Below are positions 9,277 through 17,931 of a stretch of 64,000 nt of DNA, one piece after another (the first letter of the stretch is position 1; the number at the start of each line of letters is the position of its first letter). Made by a program: the position numbers and the translations under genes. Origin of the DNA: Fulvivirga maritima (GTDB lineage Bacteria > Bacteroidota > Bacteroidia > Cytophagales > Cyclobacteriaceae); the NCBI RefSeq assembly GCF_021389955.1, contig NZ_CP089980.1, positions 62,001-126,000 of the forward strand, given 5' to 3'. Below the pieces are notes generated by a model. It was not told the DNA's origin. It was given only the letters and a program-made list of their open reading frames with translations, and made no database searches.

Positions 9277-10152
9277 ATGAAAATATTTGTAACAGGAGCC
9301 TCAGGTTTTATAGGGTCTGCAGTAGTAAGTGAGTTGATCAACTCAGGTCATCAGGTACTTGGCTTGGCTCGTAGCGAAGCATCTTCCATAAAAATAAGTG
9401 ATGCAGGTGCTGAGCCTTTAAAAGGAGACCTTAAAGATTTGGAGAGCTTAAAACAAGGAGCATCACAAGCTGATGGGGTAATTCATACTGCGTTTATCCA
9501 TGATTTTAGCCAATATTTAAAAGCAGGTGATATTGACCAAAAAGCCATTAAAGCCATTGGCGAAGTATTAGAAGGCACAAACAAGCCTTTGGTAGTGACC
9601 AGTGGCTTACTTGGTTTACCGCTCATCAATGGATATATTACAGAAGAGAGCATTTTACAGAATGGGCCACGAAGTTCTGAACCTACCACATTAGCACTTG
9701 CGGAAGAGGGAATCAATGCTTCAGTGGTTAGACTCCCTCCTTCGGTGCACGGTAAAGGAGACCAGGGTTTCATACCTTTCATTATCAATCAAGCTAAGAA
9801 AAATGGTATATCCGCATACCCCGAAGATGGCAACAACCTTTGGCCGGCCGTTCACCGGTTAGATGCCGCCAGGCTTTTCCGATTGGCAATAGAAAAGCCA
9901 CATAAAGGTGCAGTATACAACGCGGTGGGAGATCAGGGAATTACTCTAAAAAGTATTGCTGAATTAATAGCCCAGAAATTAGATTTAGCCGCCACCTCAG
10001 TGAGTGGTGAAAAAGTTACTGAACACTTTGAATGGATGAGCAGATTTATTGGTTTTGATAACCCGGCAACTTGTGTAATTACGAGTCAACTACTCAACTG
10101 GCAACCTTCCGAAATTGATTTATTGCAAGACATGAATGAAAACTATTTCTAA
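9277..10152 (+). CDS. Extended (atypical) SDR, NAD(P)-dependent epimerase/dehydratase-like
   Basis: The 291-residue protein opens with the Rossmann motif TGASGFIG (6-13) followed by VVSELINSGHQVLGLARS, as in nucleoside-diphosphate-sugar-epimerase-like SDRs. No classical YxxxK pair is visible after the central sheet, where the sequence reads SGLLGLPLINGYITEES. It therefore belongs to the atypical group, which may be reductases or non-catalytic NAD(P) sensors. It is followed by a terminator-like hairpin and an AraC gene on the same strand, which may regulate it. The substrate is unknown. Confidence 0.82.
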   Translation: MKIFVTGASGFIGSAVVSELINSGHQVLGLARSEASSIKISDAGAEPLKGDLKDLESLKQGASQADGVIHTAFIHDFSQYLKAGDIDQKAIKAIGEVLEGTNKPLVVTSGLLGLPLINGYITEESILQNGPRSSEPTTLALAEEGINASVVRLPPSVHGKGDQGFIPFIINQAKKNGISAYPEDGNNLWPAVHRLDAARLFRLAIEKPHKGAVYNAVGDQGITLKSIAELIAQKLDLAATSVSGEKVTEHFEWMSRFIGFDNPATCVITSQLLNWQPSEIDLLQDMNENYF

Positions 10153-10165
10153 ATTAAAATAATTA

Positions 10166-10196
10166 TCCTCCTTCAATTAGTCTAATTGAGGGAGGA
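10166..10196 (+). terminator. Terminator hairpin after extended SDR
   Basis: TCCTCCTTCAATTAG (10166-10180) pairs with CTAATTGAGGGAGGA (10182-10196) with one mismatch. It starts 13 bases after the SDR stop. Confidence 0.55.
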
Positions 10197-10232
10197 TTAA
10201 CTATAACACCAACATTTCATAAATTTGAAATA

Positions 10233-11159
10233 ATGAAAATCAAAGCCCCTATACATGTAAAAAGCATTAGTGAGTTTCATAAACTGAGGCGACTACCACC
10301 ACCAGAGCATCCACTGATCAGCCTCATTGATTATGCTTCTATACAAACCCGTGATAGCGACGAGAGTGAGGCACTATTCTTTGATTTTTACCTTATTTCT
10401 ATAAAGAAAGGCCTTACAGTAAAGCTAAAATACGGACAGCATACTTATGACCATGATGAAGGGGTAATGTCATTTATGGCACCACACCAGATACTAAAAC
10501 TTGAAAGAATAAAAGGAGCCTCACCCCCGCGTTCTGGCTGGATGCTGCTCATACATCCTGATTTTATTTGGAATACCTCTTTAGCCAAAAACATTAAACA
10601 ATACGATTTTTTCGGGTATGCTGCTAATGAGGCTTTATTTCTCTCTGAAAGGGAAGAAAAGATGCTTGATGGCATAGTACAAAATATTAAACAGGAGTAC
10701 CTTAATAATATTGATAAATTCAGCCAAAACATTATAGTTTCTCAAATAGAAACCTTACTCAATTATTCTGAACGTTTTTATCAACGCCAATTTATTACCA
10801 GAAAAAAGGCAAGCCACCAAATATTAGAACAATTAGAAACCTTGCTTGAAAATTATTTCAGCAATAACAATCTGTTGGAAAACGGCCTACCTACACCTCA
10901 TTTTGTTTCTGATCAACTTAATCTTACTACCAGCTATTTAAGTTCATTACTCAAATCACTCACCGGCCTGAGTACACAACAACATATACACCAAAAGCTG
11001 ATTGAAAAAGCAAAAGAAAAACTCACCACCACACCCTGCTCAATAAGTGAAATTGCCTATGATCTGGGTTTTGAGCATTCTCAAAGTTTTAGCCGGTTTT
11101 TTAAACAAAAAACGAACATATCTCCGCTGGAATTTAGGAATTCATTTTTACAGAATTAA
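10233..11159 (+). CDS. AraC-family transcriptional regulator (paralogue of 18323-19237)
   Basis: The 308-residue protein has an N-terminal cupin-like sensor region (1-190) and a C-terminal AraC-type double helix-turn-helix (about 205-305, with ISEIAYDLGFEHSQSFSRFF in the second HTH). Its N-terminal stretch SISEFHKL and EHPLISLIDY is also present in the AraC protein at 18323-19237, on the opposite strand, so the two are paralogues that bracket the SDR island. It probably controls the adjacent SDR gene, as is common for these Bacteroidota cupin-AraC proteins. The effector is unknown. Confidence 0.87.
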   Translation: MKIKAPIHVKSISEFHKLRRLPPPEHPLISLIDYASIQTRDSDESEALFFDFYLISIKKGLTVKLKYGQHTYDHDEGVMSFMAPHQILKLERIKGASPPRSGWMLLIHPDFIWNTSLAKNIKQYDFFGYAANEALFLSEREEKMLDGIVQNIKQEYLNNIDKFSQNIIVSQIETLLNYSERFYQRQFITRKKASHQILEQLETLLENYFSNNNLLENGLPTPHFVSDQLNLTTSYLSSLLKSLTGLSTQQHIHQKLIEKAKEKLTTTPCSISEIAYDLGFEHSQSFSRFFKQKTNISPLEFRNSFLQN

Positions 11160-11207
11160 CTAATAAAAAATTGACAAACAGAAAGTTACAACCTTAAAAG
11201 AATTATT

Positions 11208-11243
11208 ATTGAGGTAAGCTTTTTAGGCATTATAGACCTCAAT
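11208..11243. terminator. Bidirectional terminator-like hairpin
   Basis: ATTGAGGT (11208-11215) pairs with ACCTCAAT (11236-11243). It lies between the convergent AraC (plus) and DUF1304 (minus) genes. Confidence 0.4.
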
Positions 11244-11313
11244 GATGGTTTCAATATATCCCTTTCTAATTTGGTTTGTATGTTCTATTTCACCTTTCGA
11301 AGTCTTAGCGATC

Positions 11314-11694
11314 TTATTCAATCGAAAACAATAGAATTATAACAAATAAAAGGGCTAGCAGAGCCGGTAATGCCTGTACAAAAAATATTTTCTTGCTAGC
11401 TGTAATCGCCCCAAATATTCCGGCAATTACAACGCACAGCAAAAAGAATAACCGAACATTAACCACCCACTGAATATCTGAAATGAAGAAAGTCCAAATT
11501 AAGCCGGCAGCCAAAAAACCGTTATAAAGTCCCTGATTGGCCGCTAATACCTTAGTTTTAGGAAATAAGTCTCCTGGGATTGACTTAAAAGTCTTCCTTC
11601 CTTTAGTTTCCCATGCAAACATTTCAATCCACAAAATATACAAATGCTCTAGAGCCACTAAACCAGTTAACAGGTGTGCGATAACGTTTATCAT
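11314..11694 (-). CDS. DUF1304 family membrane protein
   Basis: The 126-residue protein has four predicted transmembrane helices and the family's N-terminal pattern (HLLTGLVALEHLYILWIEMFAW) and the NQGLYNGFLAAGL motif. DUF1304 proteins are small integral membrane proteins with no established function. It is monocistronic, convergent with the AraC gene and divergent from the tetR fusion remnant. Its length fits the family. Confidence 0.85.
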   Translation of the reverse strand: MINVIAHLLTGLVALEHLYILWIEMFAWETKGRKTFKSIPGDLFPKTKVLAANQGLYNGFLAAGLIWTFFISDIQWVVNVRLFFLLCVVIAGIFGAITASKKIFFVQALPALLALLFVIILLFSIE

Positions 11695-11868
11695 TGAATA
11701 GGTACTTAAATTGATTATATATCACATCAAGATAGACGAATAAATTAATATATGTACAAGCATTACTTTTAAATAACCAATAAGTTGCCAATCTCTATTT
11801 AATAATTGATCTCCAAAGGTTGTGTAAACCTGCATAGTAAAGGAAATGGTAAGTGATTGAAGAAACAG

Positions 11869-11882
11869 ACAGACTTATCTGT
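11869..11882. promoter_or_regulatory. Candidate TetR operator
   Basis: The palindrome ACAGA-CTTA-TCTGT lies 39 bases ahead of the tetR start. Autoregulatory operators of TetR proteins typically sit here. Assignment is by position and symmetry only. Confidence 0.35.
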
Positions 11883-11921
11883 ATGTATATAATTCTGTAT
11901 TTCTGCTGAATATGATTAACC

Positions 11922-12339
11922 ATGAACTCACCAAGAGAACGAATTTTAGAAGTTACATCAGAATTATTCCATCAACAGGGGTATAATAGCACAGGCATAA
12001 ATCAAATAATAAAAGAGGCCAAAGTTGCTAAAGCTAGCTTATACAGTAGACAGTCAATGGAGAAATAGAAATCTATTCATTAACGGTCGGGAAGAAATTA
12101 CAGCCTTCCTGTCCAAAAAATGGCAGAATGAATTAGACTATAAACTCAAGAAAGAATATTGGAGCCATTCTGACAATAGAATAGCTGTACGCTTTGAATA
12201 TGGATACAGAAATCTGAATGGTCAATGGTTTAGAGCCTACGGAAACGAAAATTGGGAATTTGATGAAAACGGTCTGATGGCAAAAAGATTTGCCAGTATA
12301 AATGATCTGGAAATGGCAGAAAATGAAAGGTATTTATAA
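11922..12339 (+). pseudogene. tetR::DUF1348 deletion fusion (TetR N-terminus joined out of frame to an NTF2-like protein)
   Basis: An ATG at 11922 opens a TetR N-terminal DNA-binding domain (ERILEVTSELFHQQGYNSTG, then INQIIKEAKVAKASLY) that stops after 48 residues at 12066-12068. In another frame, from about 12037, the sequence is the C-terminal two thirds of a DUF1348 (NTF2-like) protein: AYTVDSQWRNR, GREEITAFL, ELDYKLKKEYW, WFRAYGNENWEFD and RFASINDL. Both genes have lost their other half. The junction at about 12036-12044 reads GCTTATAC, which fits both TetR (ASLY) and DUF1348 (AYT). A deletion between short identical sequences in two adjacent genes is the simplest explanation. The TetR fragment might still be translated but lacks a dimerisation domain. 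Confidence 0.8.
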
Positions 12340-12349
12340 TATCTCTATC

Positions 12350-12371
12350 GGTCGTAGTGAAGGCTACGACC
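12350..12371 (+). terminator. Hairpin after DUF1348 remnant
   Basis: GGTCGTAG (12350-12357) and CTACGACC (12364-12371) form a perfect 8-bp stem with a 6-nt loop, 10 bases after the DUF1348 stop. This is the probable original terminator of the deleted gene pair. Confidence 0.55.
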
Positions 12372-12565
12372 TACTTATTTTGCCTCGAAGTAATTATATT
12401 TTACCTTTTTATGTATGTAGAAATTGCCATTCTACCAGAACTTATAGAATTGGCTTTTTATGAAAGTGAGGGGGCGCCTCTAATGTGAAACAGTTATGGT
12501 ATAACCAATATTTCTCAAGGAGACACCTCATATGCCCCAAATTCACTTTTATAATTATAATGACC

Positions 12566-13303
12566 TCATCCATTCATCCTTTTAAAGCGTGTTTCATTTT
12601 CAGGTTTACCGAAAAACCTAACTTCTTCCGAGCTTCCAAAGCCCACTTCCATTTCATCATTTACTAACCTATTCATTACGGAAAGGGTAAATTCTTTAAC
12701 ATCTACCCCATAAGTATGTAAGCCTTTGCCTCCCAAATCTGTATTTACTGCAGGTGGTATAATTTCAAGAACTCCAATACCCGAATTTTTGAGTTGATGC
12801 CTTAAAGAAAGTGTAAAAGAATGAATCCCTGCTTTAGTAGCACTGTAAATCGGCACGGCTGCATAAGGCACAAAACCCAGACCTGAGGTTATGTTAATAA
12901 TATTAGCATTCGATTTTTCACGCAAGTGACTTAATAATAAAGCAGTTAGATGGATAGGCGCCTCCAGGTTGATCTGTATTTCTGTCTGTAAATATCCCCA
13001 TTCCGCAGAGTGTAATTCATTGAGATTTATGAATTGTTGCATCCCTGCGTTATTCACCAAAATATTTAATTGAGGGAAATCTACCAAAATATTTTCAACT
13101 AACCGAACTCGTTCCTCTGCATTACTCAAGTCACACACCAGGATATGCAGATTCGGCATAGCTCCCCTGGCCTCTTCCAGCACTTCGGCCCTTCTGCCAC
13201 AAATAATCACCTCACTACCATGATCATAAAAGTATTTTGCTATTTCCAGCCCTATTCCACTACCGCCGCCTGTTACTAGTACTGTGTTATTTTTGATATT
13301 CAT
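12566..13303 (-). CDS. SDR family oxidoreductase (DltE-like)
   Basis: This classical SDR of 245 residues has TGGGSGIG (11-18), NNAG (84-87), Ser140 and the YSATK catalytic pair (Tyr153, Lys157). The sequence after the active site (PPAVNTDLGGKGLHTYGV) resembles DltE-type SDRs of uncertain substrate. It is the last of three SDR genes on the minus strand (14916 to 12566), 22 bases after the next one, so the 12566 and 13326 genes are probably co-transcribed. The direction of the reaction and the substrate cannot be read from sequence. Confidence 0.85.
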   Translation of the reverse strand: MNIKNNTVLVTGGGSGIGLEIAKYFYDHGSEVIICGRRAEVLEEARGAMPNLHILVCDLSNAEERVRLVENILVDFPQLNILVNNAGMQQFINLNELHSAEWGYLQTEIQINLEAPIHLTALLLSHLREKSNANIINITSGLGFVPYAAVPIYSATKAGIHSFTLSLRHQLKNSGIGVLEIIPPAVNTDLGGKGLHTYGVDVKEFTLSVMNRLVNDEMEVGFGSSEEVRFFGKPENETRFKRMNG

Positions 13304-13325
13304 TTTTGATTAGCTTTAATTAAAA

Positions 13326-14072
13326 TCAATGACTGGCTCCACCATTCACTAATAGGTGCTGGCCATTAACAAAAGAAGATAAGTCACTGGCAAAAAATTC
13401 GGCTACATTGGCCACATCATCTACATGAGCCATACGTTTCATAGGGTTAGCCTCTATTAGCCATTCGATTGATGGTTCGTTATGATCCGTAAAAATTCCT
13501 GCATCACTTACTGCATAGGGTATGATAGAATTTACAGTAACGCCACGATGTCCTATTTCCTTTGCCAAAACCTCAACGAAATACTTAGGTGCAGTTTTAC
13601 TACCTCCATAAAGCGCTACCCCCTCAAAAGGATATTCAGTAGTACTGGAAGATATATTAATAATGCGCCCTCCATCAGCAACATGCTTTGCCGCTTCCTG
13701 CAAGGTAAAAAATGTTCCTTTGGTATTAATGCTAAACAATTTTTCAAATTGCTGTTCAGTAATGTCATTTACGGGTACATCTACCAACTCTATTCCAGCA
13801 TTGGCCACCACAATATCTATTTGATCAAAAACAGCTTTGGCTTCCTGAAATAGACGTTTTACTTCATGCGGCTTGCTTATATCTGCCTGAACAGCAATAG
13901 CCTCCACACCATGAGCCTTTATGACCTGCAAAGCCTCCTCTGCAGCAGCCTTATTATTAGTATAATTTATAATAATATTAGCCCCTAAGAAGGCATATCT
14001 TTCGGCAACAGCTCTCCCTAAACCACGACTAGACCCCGTGACAATGGCTACTTTATTCTGAAGTATTTTCAT
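13326..14072 (-). CDS. SDR family oxidoreductase (FabG-like)
   Basis: The 248-residue classical SDR has TGSSRGLG (12-19), ANAG in place of NNAG (90-93), SSS (141-143) and YGGSK (Tyr155, Lys159). The C-terminus FVNGQHLLVNGGASH is the usual SDR end. Arg17 in the glycine motif and the INYTNN loop suggest NADP(H) preference, which is an inference. It is close in sequence to the SDR at 14176-14916, so the two are probable tandem duplicates; a strong hairpin separates them. Confidence 0.86.
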   Translation of the reverse strand: MKILQNKVAIVTGSSRGLGRAVAERYAFLGANIIINYTNNKAAAEEALQVIKAHGVEAIAVQADISKPHEVKRLFQEAKAVFDQIDIVVANAGIELVDVPVNDITEQQFEKLFSINTKGTFFTLQEAAKHVADGGRIINISSSTTEYPFEGVALYGGSKTAPKYFVEVLAKEIGHRGVTVNSIIPYAVSDAGIFTDHNEPSIEWLIEANPMKRMAHVDDVANVAEFFASDLSSFVNGQHLLVNGGASH

Positions 14073-14103
14073 TTTAATTGATATTTTATTCGCGTCAAAA
14101 TAT

Positions 14104-14140
14104 TCTCAAGCAACTATTTTAATAAGCTAGTTGCTTGAGA
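14104..14140 (-). terminator. Terminator hairpin downstream of SDR 14176-14916
   Basis: TCTCAAGCAACT (14104-14115) and AGTTGCTTGAGA (14129-14140) form a perfect 12-bp stem. It lies downstream of the SDR at 14176 on the minus strand, so that gene is probably transcribed separately from the next two. Confidence 0.6.
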
Positions 14141-14175
14141 GAATAATTACCTAACGCCATTAGAGATGAAAAAAA

Positions 14176-14916
14176 TTAGGACATGCCTCCATTAGCTCCA
14201 ATGCTTTGACCAGAAATCCATTTGGCTTCGTCCGTAGCTAAAAATGCTACCACTTGAGCTATTTCTTCTGGTGTACCTAATCGTTTATAAGCATTATTTG
14301 AGGCTATTTGCGCAATCAGTTCTTCTGATTTTCCTTTAAGGAATAAATCGGTACCTGTAGGTCCGGGCAGCACACAATTAACATTAATTCCTCTTGCACC
14401 TATCTCCTTAGCAAAAACCCTGGACAATTGCTCTACTGCAGCCTTGGTAGCCGAATAAACACCATAAGTAGGAAAAATAGTACGTGTTACGGTAGAAGAT
14501 AGATTGATAATACTTCCATTATCAGCTAATTTGGTAGATGCTTCCTGCAAAGCATAGAACACACCTTTGAAATTGATATCGATTTGCTTTTCAAACTGAT
14601 CTTCACTCAAATCTTTAATCATGGCATTGAGCATCACTCCTGCATTATTTACCCATATGTCAATTTTACCAAAATGACTAATCGCTTCATCAAACAAACG
14701 GGTTACATCAGCCCTTTTACTCACATCAGCCTGAATCACAACAGCTTCACCACCTTTTCCTTTAATGGAATCAAGCACTTCCTCCGCTGCCTCTTTATTA
14801 CCATTATAATTAATTACTACTTTTGCTCCTGCATCCGCTAGTCTTAGCGCAATGGCTGCGCCTATTCCTTTTGAAGATCCTGTAACTACGGCTACTTTAT
14901 TGGTTAGTGTACTCAT
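14176..14916 (-). CDS. SDR family oxidoreductase (FabG-like)
   Basis: The 246-residue classical SDR has TGSSKGIG (12-19), NNAG (90-93), the LSST active-site Ser near 140 and YSATK (Tyr154, Lys158). It shares the INYNGNKEAAEE loop with the neighbour at 13326 (INYTNNKAAAEE), which supports a tandem duplication. Its start lies 99 bases from the AraC gene at 15015-15935 on the same strand, and that AraC protein is its most likely regulator. The substrate is unknown. Confidence 0.87.
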   Translation of the reverse strand: MSTLTNKVAVVTGSSKGIGAAIALRLADAGAKVVINYNGNKEAAEEVLDSIKGKGGEAVVIQADVSKRADVTRLFDEAISHFGKIDIWVNNAGVMLNAMIKDLSEDQFEKQIDINFKGVFYALQEASTKLADNGSIINLSSTVTRTIFPTYGVYSATKAAVEQLSRVFAKEIGARGINVNCVLPGPTGTDLFLKGKSEELIAQIASNNAYKRLGTPEEIAQVVAFLATDEAKWISGQSIGANGGMS

Positions 14917-15014
14917 CTTTATTATTGTTTAAATTTGATATTACAAAGATGACCATAGTAATCAGCATGGCTGATGCGAATAATTAAGGAAGACTTGCAA
15001 ATATCTAAGGTGAG

Positions 15015-15935
15015 TTAAAAAAGATAGTTTTTACGGTAAGTAGCCGGGCTATCTCCGCTTTGTTTTTTGAAATAATTACTAAAATGAGCGCTTTCTAAAA
15101 AACCCATCTGGTTAGATATCTCCTTAATACTAAGTGAAGGGTTTTGGAGAAGAATTTTGGCCGTAGAAATGGCTTTTTCATTAATCCAGTATAGCATAGG
15201 CTTCCCTGTTTTGTTGCTAATAACATTAGAAAGGTAGTTTACATGCAGGTTTTGCTGATCAGCAAAATATTGTACCCGCATAGGTTGTTCCATTCTACCT
15301 TCCAAGACTTCCTTAAAATATTGCTCTACGTTTAATTTAAAATCCTTTACAATTTGTGAGCTGCGATTACCCTCATAAATAGGATTATAATCTAAGTAAC
15401 AATACTCCTTAATTATCCATAATAAACCCACTAACAAACTACCTATAACCTTATTTTGAAACGCTGAAGGAGATAGAAACTCTTGCTCTATCAGGTTGTA
15501 AAGCCGCTCCACCCTAGCAAATTGATCTTGGGTTAACACCCTGGGCCGAACAGTTTCAGTTAATAAATATGGAAATTTCTCAAAGATGTCGCTATCTGTA
15601 TATTCCTTCAAAAATGCCTCGTCAAAAGTAATAAGACGAGCATCCGTTAGCCGCGTCCACTCAAAAGTTCTGAAATTACCTGGGTTAGTAAAATATACAG
15701 TCCTGTTCTTTACCGGGAAGGCATGATCATCTATGGTATAACTTCCATCTCCATCTTTGCTAAAAAGAAAATTATAGTAATTCGGCCTAAAACTTTGTGT
15801 TCTATATGGTAGTTTTCTGATAGAATCCTGAACATGATGGATCGTAAATCCATTTACCGAGCTATTTGGAGTTTGCGTTATCCCCATTTTCTCGTAGAAC
15901 TCATGTAAATTTTCAATACTATTAAGATCCGTCAT
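15015..15935 (-). CDS. AraC-family transcriptional regulator
   Basis: The 306-residue protein has a cupin-type N-terminal region (about 25-165, with YRTQSFRPNYYNFLFSKDG) and a C-terminal AraC DNA-binding domain (about 205-303, with SIKEISNQMGFLESAHFSNYFK). It is divergent from a related AraC gene at 16141-17037 and the 205-base gap should hold both promoters. It is upstream of, and on the same strand as, the three SDR genes. It probably activates them on binding a small molecule, as seen for similar genes in this phylum. Confidence 0.87.
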   Translation of the reverse strand: MTDLNSIENLHEFYEKMGITQTPNSSVNGFTIHHVQDSIRKLPYRTQSFRPNYYNFLFSKDGDGSYTIDDHAFPVKNRTVYFTNPGNFRTFEWTRLTDARLITFDEAFLKEYTDSDIFEKFPYLLTETVRPRVLTQDQFARVERLYNLIEQEFLSPSAFQNKVIGSLLVGLLWIIKEYCYLDYNPIYEGNRSSQIVKDFKLNVEQYFKEVLEGRMEQPMRVQYFADQQNLHVNYLSNVISNKTGKPMLYWINEKAISTAKILLQNPSLSIKEISNQMGFLESAHFSNYFKKQSGDSPATYRKNYLF

Positions 15936-16128
15936 TAATTCTTCTCTTTGGTTTAGCTATGAAAACCGAATTTAACATATAAATTTTACTAGCTTGGTGC
16001 AGCCTACTTCCGTCTAGTTGGTTTATTTTACCTGATTGACATCCTTTCCTACAGCTCCTTTATTATAATACAGCTATCCATCTGTGCTTACCTGAAATAA
16101 AAAGCACATGCTTATTATTTGAATTTCG

Positions 16129-16136
16129 TATCTTTG
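16129..16136 (+). promoter_or_regulatory. Bacteroidota -7 promoter element (TATCTTTG)
   Basis: TATCTTTG matches the TAnnTTTG -7 consensus and ends 4 bases before the AraC ATG at 16141, so the transcript would be nearly leaderless. No well-spaced -33 TTTG is seen. Confidence 0.35.
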
Positions 16137-16140
16137 TTAA

Positions 16141-17037
16141 ATGAACCACATTGAATCATTAGACGATTTTTATAAGCAGCGATTAAAAACCACTCCTAAA
16201 CCTCTGCAAAATGTAATAGGACATTTTAATGTGTTTGCTTTTGATGATTTAACAGGATGTAGCATAAAACCTATTCCTTATAGCCGAAGGGGTTATTTTA
16301 AAATCAGTTTGATCAAGGGAAAGAATAAAGTTCATTATTCAGACAAAAGTATTAAAATTAAAAAACAAGCATTGCTATTTGCCAACCCACAGGTACCCTA
16401 TAATTGGGAACAAATAAACAACGACCAAAGTGGGTTTTCATGCGTTTTTACAGAGAATTTCTTCCATCATTTTGGAAATCCTTTAAATTATTCTTCTTTT
16501 CAGCCTGAAGGTACTCCTATTATAGAACTAACAGACGAGCAAACCAGCTGGGCAGAACAGGTCTTTTCAGAAATGATCTCAGAGTGGACTTCTGACAATA
16601 AACATAAATATGATAAAATGCGAATGCTGGTATTTGAACTGTTATACCATGCTGAAAAACTACAACCTCAAAAAACAGACACAAAAAACCACACAAACGC
16701 TTCTCAAAAGATATCTACTCAGTTTTTAGAGCTATTAGAGCGTCAGTTTCCCGTTGAAGATGCCAGGATAGTTCCCTTACGGTCAGCCTCAGAATTTGCC
16801 GATAAGCTATCAGTTCATGTTAATCATTTAAACAAGGCCTTAAAAGAGGTTTTAAACAAGTCCACCTCCATTATAATACAAGAGAGAATGTTAGTTGAAG
16901 CTAAAATTTTACTTAAGCACACCAATAAAGATATCTCAGAAATTGCTTTTGCATTGGGATTTAAAGAACCCACCCATTTTCATAACTTCTTTAAGAAGCA
17001 TGCCGAAATAACTCCAAGCCAATTTAGAATTGATTGA
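16141..17037 (+). CDS. AraC-family transcriptional regulator
   Basis: The 298-residue protein has an N-terminal sensor region that shares its pattern (SLDDFYKQRLKTTPKP, ANPQVPYNWE) with the divergent AraC gene at 15015-15935. The C-terminal AraC domain contains DISEIAFALGFKEPTHFHNFF. It is immediately upstream of the SDR at 17119-17931 on the same strand and probably regulates it. The effector is unknown. Confidence 0.87.
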   Translation: MNHIESLDDFYKQRLKTTPKPLQNVIGHFNVFAFDDLTGCSIKPIPYSRRGYFKISLIKGKNKVHYSDKSIKIKKQALLFANPQVPYNWEQINNDQSGFSCVFTENFFHHFGNPLNYSSFQPEGTPIIELTDEQTSWAEQVFSEMISEWTSDNKHKYDKMRMLVFELLYHAEKLQPQKTDTKNHTNASQKISTQFLELLERQFPVEDARIVPLRSASEFADKLSVHVNHLNKALKEVLNKSTSIIIQERMLVEAKILLKHTNKDISEIAFALGFKEPTHFHNFFKKHAEITPSQFRID

Positions 17038-17089
17038 TTCTCGTACTATTGAGATTGATTTTTGTTTAAAATCTGATGTGCCACCATTC

Positions 17090-17097
17090 TACCTTTG
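17090..17097 (+). promoter_or_regulatory. Bacteroidota -7 promoter element (TACCTTTG)
   Basis: TACCTTTG matches the TAnnTTTG consensus and ends 21 bases before the SDR start at 17119. Its position argues that the ATG at 17095 is inside the promoter and is not the start. Confidence 0.5.
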
Positions 17098-17118
17098 TAC
17101 AACAAAATTTTCAGAAAA

Positions 17119-17931
17119 ATGGCAAAAACAATTTTTATTACAGGAACTTCTTCAGGAATAGGAAAAAGAACCGCAAAATACTTCCAACAAAAAGGATGGA
17201 ACGTAATTGCTACTATGCGAAACCCTGAAAAAGAGACCGAATTAACACAGCTAGATAACGTTACCGTATTACCTTTAGACGTTACTAATTCAGAACAAAT
17301 CAAAACCACTGTAGCAAAAGCAGTTTCGTTAGGTAAAATTGATGTTGTACTAAACAACGCGGGTTACGGAACAGTGGGAGCTTTAGAAGGCACTACAGAA
17401 CAGGAAATAGAGCAAGTGGTAAACACTAACCTGGTAGGGGTTATAAAGTTAACAAAAGAATTCATCCCTCATTTCAGAGAAAACAAAAGTGGTGTATTTA
17501 TTACAATCTCTTCCATTGGTGGCTTAGTGGCATATCCTTTCTTTTCATTGTACCATACTACAAAATGGGCTATTGAAGGTTTTACCGAAAGCTTAGCTTT
17601 TGAATTAAATCAGTTAGGCATACAGATAAAAACGGTTCAACCCGGCCCTACAAAAACTGATTTCACAGGACGTTCTTTGGTTATTCCGGAACACGCTGCT
17701 TATGACGATATTTTTGACAGCTTCAAAAATATATTCTTTAGCGATGCTGTCTTAGATAATCTTGCTCCTGCAGAAACTGTTTCTGAAGTTATTTATGAGG
17801 CTGCTACTGACGGGAAAAACCAATTGCGTTATCTAGTAGGATCAGTTGCTAATGGTGACTACAACAAACGTTTAGAATTAGGAGCTGAAGAATTTCACAA
17901 AGATTTAGACAAAACCTTTTTTGGTGAATAA
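17119..17931 (+). CDS. SDR family oxidoreductase
   Basis: The 270-residue classical SDR has TGTSSGIG (8-15), NNAG (79-82), ISS (130-132) and YHTTK (Tyr145, Lys149). The C-terminal extension (FHKDLDKTFFGE) and the conserved GLVAYPFFSLYHTTKWA region place it with SDRs often paired with AraC genes in Bacteroidota. The start at 17119 is chosen because MAKTIFITG is the normal N-terminus and a -7 promoter element lies at 17090-17097. It is regulated in all likelihood by the AraC gene just upstream. Confidence 0.87.
   Translation: MAKTIFITGTSSGIGKRTAKYFQQKGWNVIATMRNPEKETELTQLDNVTVLPLDVTNSEQIKTTVAKAVSLGKIDVVLNNAGYGTVGALEGTTEQEIEQVVNTNLVGVIKLTKEFIPHFRENKSGVFITISSIGGLVAYPFFSLYHTTKWAIEGFTESLAFELNQLGIQIKTVQPGPTKTDFTGRSLVIPEHAAYDDIFDSFKNIFFSDAVLDNLAPAETVSEVIYEAATDGKNQLRYLVGSVANGDYNKRLELGAEEFHKDLDKTFFGE

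Noticed and set aside
12416-12484. 26-codon ORF (MYVEIAILPELIEL...)
   Set aside because: It is too short and not recognised; it may be a remnant but no evidence supports expression.
17095-17118. Start of the SDR at 17095
   Set aside because: The -7 promoter element at 17090-17097 and the normal SDR N-terminus favour the ATG at 17119.
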